Source of the DNA: a virus
IMG/VR virus record: IMGVR_UViG_3300009154_000160
Coordinates: 1 to 32,678 of that record
Reading direction: 5' to 3' (one strand)
DNA: 32,678 nucleotides
Positions 1-7,837 of the stretch are shown here, piece by piece (the stretch's first letter is position 1; every line of letters starts with the position of its first letter). The notes below the pieces were generated by a model. It was not told the origin of the DNA, did no database searches, and was given only the letters and a program-made list of their open reading frames with translations. The translations under genes were made by a program, and so were the position numbers.

Positions 1-882
1 ACTGGTGACAGTTTGCCTAGTGGACTGCTTTCGTCGGCTCAATCGACTACAAACGTGATTGGAACGACTACGCAGTATTCATCCAATCTAAGCCTTAATA
101 GCACAGCAGCTTTAAGCGTTGGAATGACAATCTCAGGACAGGGAATACCAGTTAATACGACGATTACAGCGATTGTAGACGCATACAACGTGACAATGAG
201 TAGCGCGGCAAATCTTACTGCCGTAAATTCTACTTACAGCTTCTCGTTCTACTATTACGTTGGATTCAATGGCGGATATGTTCAGCCAGCTAATCACAAC
301 ACCTTTAATGTCTACAATTCCTACAACAACGCTGTTGCCGGAACATCTACTGGCCTTGTTTCAATCTATTCTACTGGAGACGCCGTCCTAAGTAGTTTCT
401 TTGTTGATTCAATACTGCCTCCTACGCTTGTTAAGAGCATTCTGCACATTGAGAAGCCTGTAACTGTAGGATATGTCAGCTTGTATGCCTATGATTATGG
501 TCGCAGCAACGATATGGCACTTGTGGGTCAATATCACCCTTCTGAGACAAACCCTAAGTATCGCCGAATCAGGATCGGAAAGCCATGTGCATGGGTCAGG
601 ATCATCTATAGGATGGCACACCCAAACATCACTAGCGTATACGATTATATCCCAGTAGAGAACACTCGCGCAATTATGGCGGCAGTTCACGCTGTGGATC
701 TGGAGGATAAGGACTTCGAGGAGCAGAGCAATAAATATTGGGCAAAAGCACTCGCATATCTTCGCAACCAGCACGAAAGCATGACAGGACACGCTATGGA
801 GCCAATCCAAGTCAACGGATTGACCTACGGCGATATGACAGATCCTGTAATCGATTCTATCTACGGCGATATTGTTGGATAA
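1..882 (+). CDS. Putative phage neck/tail structural protein (5' end missing)
   Basis: The reading frame is open from base 1, so the true start lies to the left; about 293 residues are visible. The first part is Ser/Thr/Asn-rich and beta-like, with a short motif GMTISGQGIPVNTTITAI of a kind that recurs in phage structural proteins. The last third is different, charged and probably helical (around VENTRAIMAAVHAVDLEDKD), as in adaptor or tail-tubular proteins. It lies directly upstream of the nozzle-like gene, and the two overlap by one base (TAATG), so they are likely made together. A T7 gp11-like role is inferred from order and size; no diagnostic motif is visible. It could also be another head-tail connector or a tail protein. 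Confidence 0.6.
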   Translation, partial: TGDSLPSGLLSSAQSTTNVIGTTTQYSSNLSLNSTAALSVGMTISGQGIPVNTTITAIVDAYNVTMSSAANLTAVNSTYSFSFYYYVGFNGGYVQPANHNTFNVYNSYNNAVAGTSTGLVSIYSTGDAVLSSFFVDSILPPTLVKSILHIEKPVTVGYVSLYAYDYGRSNDMALVGQYHPSETNPKYRRIRIGKPCAWVRIIYRMAHPNITSVYDYIPVENTRAIMAAVHAVDLEDKDFEEQSNKYWAKALAYLRNQHESMTGHAMEPIQVNGLTYGDMTDPVIDSIYGDIVG

Positions 883-3020
883 TGAAAAGCCCCAATATCA
901 CTTCTGGCAGGCAAACTAAGTCTACGGCAGCGTGGATTCATGGAGTAAACTCGGTTCGCAACCCTTGGACGCTCCCAGAGGATCAATTCAAGTGGGGGGT
1001 GAACGTAAACTGCCGTGGAGGACTAGTCCAAACACGCAATGGGTTCAAGATGCGTCTTTCTTTGCCTAAAGGTAACTTTCAAGGAGGAATTATCTTTAAT
1101 GCAAATAAGCAGTATCAGAATTCCAGCACGGTCACCAATCTTTCTGGCGTTACTATTAGCAATGAGGCATCTGTGTTTGATGTGAACGGAAACCCTGTTG
1201 TGGCATCGGACATTCCATACGCAATGTTCTGCGTTGACGGGAAAGTTTATTATTCTCCATTTCCTTTGACTCAACCTGATAATTGGGACTCTTACTTACT
1301 TTCAAACATTCAGCTTGACCCAAACATCAAAAAGGTAAATTTCGTCATTGGGACTCAGAATGCAACTATTGACAACAATACCAATAGCACGGTTGTTCCA
1401 TCTCATAGAATCGTAATTATCCAAGATGGAATTAATCCGGCTGGATACTGGGATGGATCAGATAGGACAGGTCAGGTATCAGCCGATATGCCAATTGGTT
1501 ACTGGATGGCATTTTCTGGAAATAGGCTTTGGGTAGCAACAGGAAACATCATTGCAGCATCTGACTTAGCTAATCCGCTGGGATGGGCTGAACGAAATCA
1601 AGGTGCTGGGCGAGGAGACTTCAGTGTTGCAAGGCCAGTTACTGGAATGCGTGATTATGTAGGCCAAAACAACGATACAAAGCTGTATGTGTTTACCAAC
1701 CAATCAACATATTCACTTTCAAGCGGCGTTCTTGATCGCGCACAATGGCCTAATACTCCTAATTTCCAAGCTACTCTTTACCCTACAATTGGATGCGTTG
1801 CAGGTGACAGCATAGCGTTCCAAGCTGGCATGATGTGGTGGTATTCACAAGGAGGATTAGTCAGTGTTGACGTTGCAACCGCTTCATACCTATCTAGTCA
1901 GGTTTTATTCAAAGACATTGAGATGGCAAAGGCGAAACGCCTCATGGCATCAGATGTCAGCGGTATTTGCGCCGTTTCATTTGAGAACTATTTGCTTTAT
2001 TCAATCCCATACTTAGAGCCTACAAACAGCGTAACAATGGTTTTGGATTACGCATCTGCATCGGAGTGGAATCAGTCAAAGTCGCCTGCATGGAACGGTG
2101 TGTGGACAGGAATACGCCCCGTTGTGTGGTCAAGTAACGTCATTGATAGTCAGACTCGCGTATTTGCATTTTCGGTTGATTATGCCAGCACATCGGATGG
2201 ATCGTTTAACCATATCTGGGAGGCATTCATGCCAGAAAGATACGATACCTACCTTCAAATCAATCAAGGCGGAAGGACTGAGGAAAGAGTGAATAGGATT
2301 TACTGCCAAATGGAAACGGGTCTTCTAGGTGATGCGATGGACATGAAGCAGATGGTTTATGGCGAGCTTGATTGTTCACAGATAGCCGGAACGGTTGACG
2401 TTAAAGTGTCCTATAGGGGAACGAGGGGATCTTACTCAGACATACTCAATACTAGGCTTTTAGCAGCTACTGAAGGGTATCAATACGACACCAGCAACTA
2501 TTCCAAACAAATAGACCAACTGGGATTCTTGCAAACTCAATCACGCAGGCTTGTTACTGAAAATGTCTCTAGGTCAGGAGGGACATCTTGCGAATCAAAC
2601 TACACTTACGATGTGGACAAGGCATTTAGCTTCTTAACCGAATGGTGCGGAGCGATGGGGGTAGATTCGATACGAATGTTCTTAGATCCGTGGCCTGATA
2701 TTTCAGTTGGAAAGCCAAGCTATAACGAAACGCAATATTGCGTTGTTGCAGAGGATGGATCTAGTGAGTTGATTGACCTTAATCTTGCGCCAGTAGAAAA
2801 AGCTGCTACTGCATTAAATTCATGGTCTAGCACGCAGACTAGAACAGTCACATATCGCTGCTGCAATCCGGCTGTATCGGTTACGGCAACGGCATCATAC
2901 GTCAGTTACACATCCCTGCAAGACGCACAGACTCAGGCTGGAAATTTGGCTGCACAAGAGGCCCAAAACTCTATTAATAATTACAAAGTCGCAAACAACT
3001 GTCCCCCATGCCCTGCATAA
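882..3020 (+). CDS. Tail nozzle-like protein (T7 gp12/TTPB-like, putative)
   Basis: This is a 712-residue protein. I chose the ATG at 882 because it overlaps the previous stop (TAATG) and starts MKSPNITSGRQTKS; the frame is open further upstream but that part lies inside the preceding gene. It is rich in short beta-strand stretches with repeated W/Y-G patterns, for example GNRLWVATGNIIAASD and KLYVFTNQSTYSLSSG, as expected of the beta-propeller tail nozzle proteins of podoviruses. The C-terminus (about 660-712) turns Ala/Gln-rich with paired Cys (CCNP, CPPCPA) and may be a separate tip. The next gene overlaps by 13 bases. Size (T7 gp12 is about 794 aa) and order fit a nozzle. The assignment is inference from layout and composition, not from a catalytic signature. 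Confidence 0.6.
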   Translation: MKSPNITSGRQTKSTAAWIHGVNSVRNPWTLPEDQFKWGVNVNCRGGLVQTRNGFKMRLSLPKGNFQGGIIFNANKQYQNSSTVTNLSGVTISNEASVFDVNGNPVVASDIPYAMFCVDGKVYYSPFPLTQPDNWDSYLLSNIQLDPNIKKVNFVIGTQNATIDNNTNSTVVPSHRIVIIQDGINPAGYWDGSDRTGQVSADMPIGYWMAFSGNRLWVATGNIIAASDLANPLGWAERNQGAGRGDFSVARPVTGMRDYVGQNNDTKLYVFTNQSTYSLSSGVLDRAQWPNTPNFQATLYPTIGCVAGDSIAFQAGMMWWYSQGGLVSVDVATASYLSSQVLFKDIEMAKAKRLMASDVSGICAVSFENYLLYSIPYLEPTNSVTMVLDYASASEWNQSKSPAWNGVWTGIRPVVWSSNVIDSQTRVFAFSVDYASTSDGSFNHIWEAFMPERYDTYLQINQGGRTEERVNRIYCQMETGLLGDAMDMKQMVYGELDCSQIAGTVDVKVSYRGTRGSYSDILNTRLLAATEGYQYDTSNYSKQIDQLGFLQTQSRRLVTENVSRSGGTSCESNYTYDVDKAFSFLTEWCGAMGVDSIRMFLDPWPDISVGKPSYNETQYCVVAEDGSSELIDLNLAPVEKAATALNSWSSTQTRTVTYRCCNPAVSVTATASYVSYTSLQDAQTQAGNLAAQEAQNSINNYKVANNCPPCPA

Positions 3021-3862
3021 TTACAGCCAGCGAGCCAATCAGCTCCTTTCCTAATCTGTACATCAGCCCATATGGAAACGATGGGATTATTCCTTTATAT
3101 TCAAGTATTCCAATTGCTTATGAAACAGCAGGAGAGTGCCTTCCTTGTGTATTGTGTGGAAACTCCCCTACTCGCCACCAGATCATCTCTAATGAGAGTG
3201 GAATAGGTGTAGGATGTGGAGGCGGAGGCGGAGGCGAAATTATTACTATAATACCATCGCCAATAATCGTTGGGACTATATTTACAGGAGCAATTAGTCA
3301 AGATTGGTATAACATAGCAAATTGGACAAACAATGATGGAGTACTGGCGACTATATTACCGAATGAAAACACTAGTGTAATAATAAATGCTACATTCACA
3401 TTCGCATCTCCAGAACCGATAGTTAAAAATGCTATTTTTAACTCTTCAAACAGTAGTAATTTAACTGTTACTCAATTTGCTACTTTTACTCAAAATAACT
3501 CACACAATGGAACCATAACTGGAAATTGTATTTTTAATAATTCCTCATATTGTTTTGGGACTGTCGTAGGTACTGCAGTATTTAATGGTACTTCTAGAAA
3601 TGGTGCTCAAAACAAGGTAATTACTGGGTATGCAACTTTTAATGACTACTCATTAAATGATACCAGAGGAGTTTGTTTATCTGGGGCTAAATTTACTGGG
3701 CATTCACGAAATACTTATCTTGTATATGGCGATACTATTTTTCAAGACAACTCATCCAATGAGGGTAATATACAAGATGGTAATGTTACTGTATTCTCTC
3801 CAGTTGAAAATCCTTTGGGTGGATATGTCATAAATGGATCTATAACTTACGTGGGCTATTAA
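3008..3862 (+). CDS. Putative tail fibre/spike with beta-solenoid repeats
   Basis: This 284-residue protein has three parts. Residues 1-33 form a compact N-terminal segment (MPCIITASEPISSFPNLYIS then PYGND) that is matched by the separate 27-residue ORF just downstream. Residues 74-79 are a run of six glycines, probably a hinge. From about residue 125 to the end there are roughly eight repeats of 18-24 residues with the pattern x-G-x-A-x-F-x-x-x-S-x-N, for example VVGTAVFNGTSRNGAQ and ITGYATFNDYSLND, typical of right-handed beta-solenoids. The repeat DNA is visibly richer in A and T than the neighbouring tail genes, as expected of an exchangeable receptor-binding module. It overlaps the nozzle gene by 13 bases. 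A host-recognition role is inference; no enzymatic motif is seen. Confidence 0.6.
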   Translation: MPCIITASEPISSFPNLYISPYGNDGIIPLYSSIPIAYETAGECLPCVLCGNSPTRHQIISNESGIGVGCGGGGGGEIITIIPSPIIVGTIFTGAISQDWYNIANWTNNDGVLATILPNENTSVIINATFTFASPEPIVKNAIFNSSNSSNLTVTQFATFTQNNSHNGTITGNCIFNNSSYCFGTVVGTAVFNGTSRNGAQNKVITGYATFNDYSLNDTRGVCLSGAKFTGHSRNTYLVYGDTIFQDNSSNEGNIQDGNVTVFSPVENPLGGYVINGSITYVGY

Positions 3863-3863
3863 A

Positions 3864-3947
3864 ATGCCATCCATCCAAACAGCTTTGATCTCGGTGACCT
3901 CATTTCCGAATGAGTACGCGTCTCCGTTTGGGAACGACTACCTATAA
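3864..3947 (+). CDS. 27-aa ORF copying the fibre N-terminus
   Basis: ATG at 3864 follows the fibre stop by one base and ends in TAA at 3945-3947. The product aligns residue by residue with the fibre N-terminus: MP-x-I-x-TA at the start, then SFPN-x-Y-x-SP-[F/Y]-GND, and then it stops. The match is at protein level while the DNA has diverged, which argues for selection and against recent junk. It may be a free-standing virion-anchor peptide, or the remnant of a second fibre whose receptor module was lost. It overlaps a possible early start (3910) of the next gene in another frame. Confidence 0.5.
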   Translation: MPSIQTALISVTSFPNEYASPFGNDYL

Positions 3948-3951
3948 ATTT

Positions 3952-4338
3952 ATGAAGTCCCAAGTAACCTACAAATTAGTCCCACACGGCACTCAAGAGT
4001 TCCAGCAACTCCAAACCTTTGCCGAATCGTTCGACCACAAAATTGTTCCACATCCGCAGATAAATGTTTACGCACACTATCGAGATGATATTTGCTTTGG
4101 ATACAGCGATCATGTGTTTGTTCCTACTATTTATCCAGCTTTTCATCCGGCATTAACTAGGCCAAGGGACGTTATTCAAGTTATGAACGACTGGAGAACA
4201 CACACACAGCTTTCTGGAAAAGTTAGCTATATTGGTGTTCCAATTGAAACTGACACTCACAGAATGAACTTCCCAGAGGACACAATGAATAAGTTAGGAC
4301 TTGTCAGATTGAAAAGAGAGATCTACTCTCCAGCTTAA
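3952..4338 (+). CDS. Unknown protein in tail module
   Basis: This is a 128-residue protein of unknown function. The frame could start at ATG 3910, but that lies inside the 27-aa ORF; ATG 3952, four bases after that ORF's stop and preceded by an A/T-rich stretch, fits the spacing seen elsewhere here. The protein is rich in His, Pro and aromatic residues (HKIVPHPQINVYAHYRDD; TIYPAFHPALTRPRDV) and has no cysteine-pair metal motif or membrane segment. I do not recognise the family. Being between the fibre and the internal virion genes suggests a structural or assembly job, but nothing in the sequence proves it. Confidence 0.6.
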   Translation: MKSQVTYKLVPHGTQEFQQLQTFAESFDHKIVPHPQINVYAHYRDDICFGYSDHVFVPTIYPAFHPALTRPRDVIQVMNDWRTHTQLSGKVSYIGVPIETDTHRMNFPEDTMNKLGLVRLKREIYSPA

Positions 4339-4340
4339 TT

Positions 4341-4712
4341 ATGGGCGGCTCAAATCCACAACCTTCTCAGTATATTCCTAAGCCAAATGATGATCTGGCT
4401 ATTGCACAGATGTCTAATCAATCACAGTTAGGTCAGAATGCATTAGCTAACCAAGCTGAAATGCTTAAACTCACTTCTGCAATTCCTCAAACTGCATATA
4501 CTCCTAATGTATATGGGCCTACTGGTCAATTAGTTCAGGCAAACAAAGTAGCTGCAATTAATGCGGCAAATAGCAAAAAACTAGAGGAAACTCAGAATCC
4601 TTACGCAGCACAGGCTAGGGAGGGACTTCAAAAGATGGCAGCTCAAGACGTTTCTCCAAGCTATTGGCAGAATACAATGAGCCAATACGGAAAGCAAACT
4701 GGACTTGTTTAA
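4341..4712 (+). CDS. Met-Gly-Gly virion-associated protein A (putative)
   Basis: This 123-residue protein starts MGGSNPQPSQYIPKP and is rich in Gln, Asn and Ala. The start is two bases after the previous stop, with no Shine-Dalgarno. Its last 21 residues (DVSPSYWQN... to QTGLV) closely match residues 5-24 of the next protein (DSAPSYWQN...), so the pair looks like a tandem partial duplication or one gene split in two. It shares the MGG start with three other proteins in this cluster (at 6417, 6812 and 7335). Its place suggests a T7 gp14-like internal virion protein, but that is inference. Confidence 0.55.
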   Translation: MGGSNPQPSQYIPKPNDDLAIAQMSNQSQLGQNALANQAEMLKLTSAIPQTAYTPNVYGPTGQLVQANKVAAINAANSKKLEETQNPYAAQAREGLQKMAAQDVSPSYWQNTMSQYGKQTGLV

Positions 4713-4716
4713 TAGT

Positions 4717-5247
4717 ATGGCTAACGAAGATTCCGCTCCTAGCTACTGGCAGAACCAGCTTAATAACTGGACAAAGACTAAAGGTCTTGAGAACTACCTT
4801 GGTTCCGGCTTGCAAGACAGCACAGTTGGACGCAGTGGTTTTTTTGATCAGGCAACGGCACAGGGGCAAGCTCTTCGTGAGGCTGGGGCAAGGCAGGCAC
4901 AAGGAATCATCGGTCAAGCCCCAGTAGTAGGCATTAATCCGTCTTCTGGAGCAGAACAGCTTCAGGGAGCCAGCGCACAGCAGGCAAAGCAAGGAGTTGC
5001 AGGAATCAATGCAGCAGTTCAAGGAGGACAAGGCCAAGCTCAATCAACTCAGGATTGGATTAATCAAATGATGGGATCTCAATCGCAAGCAGTAAACGCA
5101 CACAACCAAAACTGGCAGAATTATCAACAAGCCATGTACACAGGAGCAGTTAATAACGCTGCATCACAGAATGCTCAACAAGGTCAAATGTACCAAACGG
5201 GCGGTGCGGTTGCTGGAGCTGCGCTTGGAGCAGCAGTAATCATTTAA
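4717..5247 (+). CDS. Putative internal virion protein with hydrophobic C-terminus
   Basis: This is a 176-residue protein. I start it at ATG 4717 (MANEDSAPSYWQN), four bases after the previous stop, rather than at 4705 inside that gene. The middle is Gln/Ala/Gly-rich and low in charge, and the last 17 residues (GGAVAGAALGAAVII) form a Gly/Ala hydrophobic stretch that could enter a membrane. Small phage ejection proteins such as T7 gp14 share this size, composition and location. The PSYWQN segment repeats the end of the preceding protein. The stop overlaps the next start (TAATG). Confidence 0.55.
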   Translation: MANEDSAPSYWQNQLNNWTKTKGLENYLGSGLQDSTVGRSGFFDQATAQGQALREAGARQAQGIIGQAPVVGINPSSGAEQLQGASAQQAKQGVAGINAAVQGGQGQAQSTQDWINQMMGSQSQAVNAHNQNWQNYQQAMYTGAVNNAASQNAQQGQMYQTGGAVAGAALGAAVII

Positions 5248-6092
5248 TGAAAAACACATACACACAAACATTAATCACTCAAACAAAAGAAAAAGCAAAA
5301 CAATGGATAAATAGGTGGCCTAAATCGGCCGTCTTGTGGAGTGGAGGAAAAGACTCTACTGCATTGCTTCATTTTCTTAAATTTGAATGTGATATTGACC
5401 TCCCAGTAATTCAATTTAGGGAACCTTTGTTTCGTGAGCGTTATTCGTATAGCGACAAGCTAATAAAAGATTGGGATCTTGAAATGTATGAGTACCCGCC
5501 GTCAAAGGTAGCATTAGCTGATGGGCCTGATGCGAATACAGGTGAGATGCGCTTTGATCTATTGAAATATCAGCAATGGGGAGAAAGAAGCGTTGTTTTA
5601 TCTCTTGGAACAGAACGTCCTATTGGTGATGAAAAGTACCTTTGCGGAATAGATTTCCTAGGCCGTCCTACAGGCAGTTTTAATTGGCCTTGGCAGGGTG
5701 TATTCATCGGGACTAAGCAGTGCGATACCGATCTTATTAAGGGTCACGTTCCCATGTCTCAAGACATCAGATATGCGGAAGGATCTCCAATTAGTTTGTA
5801 TTTGATGCGTGATTGGGACGACGATCAAATATTTTCATGGCTTGTAGATAACGGAGTATGCCCAGATATGGACAGGTATGAATGCATTGATGGGAAATGG
5901 GGTCACAAAACTGACAAAAGCAAAAATGCAGACTATATCCCTACTTGTCTTAACTGTATTGACAGACACCAAGCTGGCAAACCAGCATACTGCCCAAAGC
6001 TAAAGGCAACCATTAGCAATATGTCTCATATGGCTCCTTATGAGGACGTTGTTTTTGAAGATCTTGGATTTAGGCCAATCTGGAACAAATAA
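5247..6092 (+). CDS. PP-loop PAPS-reductase-like (adenine nucleotide alpha-hydrolase) enzyme
   Basis: This 281-residue protein carries the classic PP-loop SGGKDST at residues 32-38, after a 30-residue helical lead-in, so it belongs to the PAPS reductase/ATP-pyrophosphatase superfamily. Family members bind an adenine nucleotide and act in sulfur or amide transfer. A Cys cluster (C205, C213, C234, C237, C249; CLNC...YC) near the C-terminus could bind Zn or an Fe-S cluster, as in some sulfur-handling relatives. It starts by TAATG overlap with a virion gene and ends by overlap with the YkgJ-type gene, so the two look co-translated. Such genes are known in many phages and their substrates are mostly unknown. 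DNA sulfur modification or nucleotide/tRNA modification are possibilities; no dnd-type partners are visible. Confidence 0.85.
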   Translation: MKNTYTQTLITQTKEKAKQWINRWPKSAVLWSGGKDSTALLHFLKFECDIDLPVIQFREPLFRERYSYSDKLIKDWDLEMYEYPPSKVALADGPDANTGEMRFDLLKYQQWGERSVVLSLGTERPIGDEKYLCGIDFLGRPTGSFNWPWQGVFIGTKQCDTDLIKGHVPMSQDIRYAEGSPISLYLMRDWDDDQIFSWLVDNGVCPDMDRYECIDGKWGHKTDKSKNADYIPTCLNCIDRHQAGKPAYCPKLKATISNMSHMAPYEDVVFEDLGFRPIWNK

Positions 6093-6373
6093 TGTACGAT
6101 TGCCAATCTTGTGGTGCTTGTTGCTCTCACAGGTGGTCATGGCCTTTACTTAAAAAAGATAGGTCAGACGCTAAGAATATACCAAAGGAGCTTGTTCGTG
6201 AAGATTACCCATTAATGAAAACTATAAATAATAGGTGCGTTGCATTAAGTGGGGAAATAGGGTGCAATGTTTCGTGCAACATATACAACGACAGGCCATC
6301 AGCTTGCCAAAAGTTTGAATCTGGATCTGATCTCTGTAAAGAGGCTAGAGCAAACGCTGGTTTAAAAGTATAA
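6092..6373 (+). CDS. YkgJ-family cysteine-cluster protein
   Basis: This 93-residue protein has nine cysteines in the YkgJ/UPF0153 pattern: CxxCxxCC at residues 4-11, then RCVAL around 48-52, C58, C62 in SCNIYNDRPSAC, C72 and C82. The family is thought to bind Zn or an Fe-S cluster, and its reaction is not established. Its ATG overlaps the stop of the PP-loop enzyme, which suggests a two-gene functional unit placed inside the virion operon. A 43-base gap follows before the next gene; I see no clear promoter or terminator in it. Confidence 0.85.
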   Translation: MYDCQSCGACCSHRWSWPLLKKDRSDAKNIPKELVREDYPLMKTINNRCVALSGEIGCNVSCNIYNDRPSACQKFESGSDLCKEARANAGLKV

Positions 6374-6416
6374 TTAATATTGATCTATACTTAGAAACCT
6401 ATTAGTTTTCCAAGTT

Positions 6417-6800
6417 ATGGGAGGAGCCAATCCAAACGATCAAATTACTGCAACACATCTTGATTTCAACAAAGGTGATGGGAATGGCATTCCTGTAGCA
6501 TCAGTAGATAAGAAATGGGATGTTCAAAGCGCACATCCAGAAGCCGTGACACAAGGAATAATTAAAGGAATTGGTTCATTAGCTACATCGGCTATTGGTG
6601 CTGGTGCAGGAGCAGCTGCAAAAGGTGCTGGTGACGCAACAACAGCATCACAGGCAACTGGAAATGTTGGCCCTGTAGCATCTAGCACACCTTCACCACA
6701 AGGATTTACAGATGCAGTTCAATATATGCGCCGTCCATCTATGCAAAACTACATGGATATGAACGCCCCAGAAAAATTCTCATTCAACTACAACCAATAA
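6417..6800 (+). CDS. Met-Gly-Gly virion-associated protein B (putative)
   Basis: This 127-residue protein starts MGGANPNDQI. Residues 34-52 (W-x-V-x-SAHPE-x-V followed by a G/I-rich stretch) match residues 47-66 of the 664-aa protein encoded at 7838, indicating a shared interaction segment. Residues 50-72 are a Gly/Ala hydrophobic stretch (ATSAIGAGAGAAAKG) that may be membrane-active. The C-terminus is aromatic/Met-rich (QYMRRPSMQNYMDMN). It is probably an internal or ejected virion protein; I do not recognise a named family. Confidence 0.55.
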   Translation: MGGANPNDQITATHLDFNKGDGNGIPVASVDKKWDVQSAHPEAVTQGIIKGIGSLATSAIGAGAGAAAKGAGDATTASQATGNVGPVASSTPSPQGFTDAVQYMRRPSMQNYMDMNAPEKFSFNYNQ

Positions 6801-6811
6801 CCAATACTACT

Positions 6812-7333
6812 ATGGGTGGATCAGGAGGAGGAGGGCAACCAGCCCCAGCACCAGTACAAGACAACAGCGCAATGCTTGCTTTCTTGTCTCAACAACAGGC
6901 GCAACAAGCGGCGGCACAAGCAGCCGCTCTTAAAGCTCAACAACAGGCAGTCTACAACGCTTCAGTTCAATCTGCCACTACAGCAGGTCAACAAGGCGCA
7001 CAGCAGGCCCAACAACAGCTAGGATTGCAAAACCAATACCAGCAGGCTCAAGATGCGGCTGCGTTGCAGGCTCAGAATGCTGCGTCTCAAGGCCAAGGTG
7101 CTTCAGCAGCAGGCGGGGGATTTGATCTTGCGGCGGCACAAAAGAACCAGATGTCAAATCTAGGAGCAGGAGCTGGATACCTTTCACCTACGGCAGCTAA
7201 TCTTTCATACTCTCCAAAAACAATGAATCCAGCGGCTACCACAGCAGCAGCTCAGACACCATTAGCTAATGCTGGAGTTACTGGTCAGAACCAAATAGGT
7301 AAATCCGCAACAACTACGCTAGGGGGACATTAA
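6812..7333 (+). CDS. Ala/Gln-rich Met-Gly-Gly protein C (tandem paralogue 1)
   Basis: This 173-residue protein is of very low complexity: a Gly-rich start (MGGSGGGGQPAPAP), then VQDNSAMLAFLSQQQAQQ and long Ala/Gln helices to about residue 90, then a Gly/Ala/Ser-rich second half. The next gene repeats the same plan and keeps the PDNSAML or QDNSAML block, so the two are tandem paralogues. There is no Cys, no membrane segment and no catalytic motif. Helical Ala/Gln-rich proteins at this place in podovirus genomes are often internal core or ejection proteins; that role is inference. ORFs in other frames here are artefacts of the repetitive GCA/CAA codons. Confidence 0.55.
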   Translation: MGGSGGGGQPAPAPVQDNSAMLAFLSQQQAQQAAAQAAALKAQQQAVYNASVQSATTAGQQGAQQAQQQLGLQNQYQQAQDAAALQAQNAASQGQGASAAGGGFDLAAAQKNQMSNLGAGAGYLSPTAANLSYSPKTMNPAATTAAAQTPLANAGVTGQNQIGKSATTTLGGH

Positions 7334-7334
7334 T

Positions 7335-7832
7335 ATGGGAGGTCATGGAGGAGGGCAATCATACCAAGCACCAGCACAAGCACCAGATAACAGTGCAATG
7401 CTTGCCCAACAACAGGCTGCTGCCAAGGCTGCGGCTGATGCGGCTGCGGCTGCTGCTTTGCAAAAGCAACAACAGGCTGAGTACCAAACAAGGCTTACTG
7501 GCGCACAAGAAATTGGGAAAGTCGGATCTCAACAGGCTCAAGCACAGCTCGCAAGCACTGGACAAGCTCAACAGGCTGAACAAACACCAATTGCACAGGC
7601 GGCAACGCAGGCCGGAGGATCTGGATTTAGCTTGGCTGGATCGAAGCAGGCAGCACTAGGCGCAGTAGGAGGGGGAGGCGGAACTTCGATTGCCCCTATT
7701 AATGCGGCTGCTCAAACAGCAAATACAGGTGCTGGAGGACAAGCTGCTAAGGTTGCAAATATGAACCAGACCAATAACGCAACTCAATTTACGGTTCCAC
7801 AAACAGACGGCATTAAATTCGGCGGCTCCTAA
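7335..7832 (+). CDS. Ala/Gln-rich Met-Gly-Gly protein D (tandem paralogue 2)
   Basis: This 165-residue protein begins one base after the previous stop. It repeats the neighbour's layout: MGGHGGGQ, a Pro/Ala linker, PDNSAMLAQQQAAAKAAADA, a long Ala/Gln helix, then a Gly-rich half containing five consecutive glycines (AVGGGGGTS). The C-terminus ends QTDGIKFGGS. The protein sequences diverge strongly outside the head block, so the duplication is old. It probably belongs to the virion core set with its paralogue. No family recognised. Confidence 0.55.
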   Translation: MGGHGGGQSYQAPAQAPDNSAMLAQQQAAAKAAADAAAAAALQKQQQAEYQTRLTGAQEIGKVGSQQAQAQLASTGQAQQAEQTPIAQAATQAGGSGFSLAGSKQAALGAVGGGGGTSIAPINAAAQTANTGAGGQAAKVANMNQTNNATQFTVPQTDGIKFGGS

Positions 7833-7837
7833 AAATT

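Noticed and set aside
409-810. 133-aa ORF on the minus strand within the first virion gene
   Set aside because: It is antisense to a coding frame with good tail-protein composition, has no leader of the local type, and no minus-strand gene is supported anywhere in the window.
738-881. Upstream extension of the nozzle-like protein to 738
   Set aside because: It would lie inside the previous gene, and the ATG at 882 forms the TAATG junction seen throughout the window.
5247-6092. DndC/phosphorothioation system
   Set aside because: Only the PP-loop family is supported; no DndA/D/E or Ssp partner genes are visible, so I did not name it as such.
7345-7659. 104-aa ORF in another frame of the Ala/Gln-rich gene
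   Set aside because: Product of repetitive GCN/CAR codons read in a shifted frame; the 7335 frame keeps the paralogue match.
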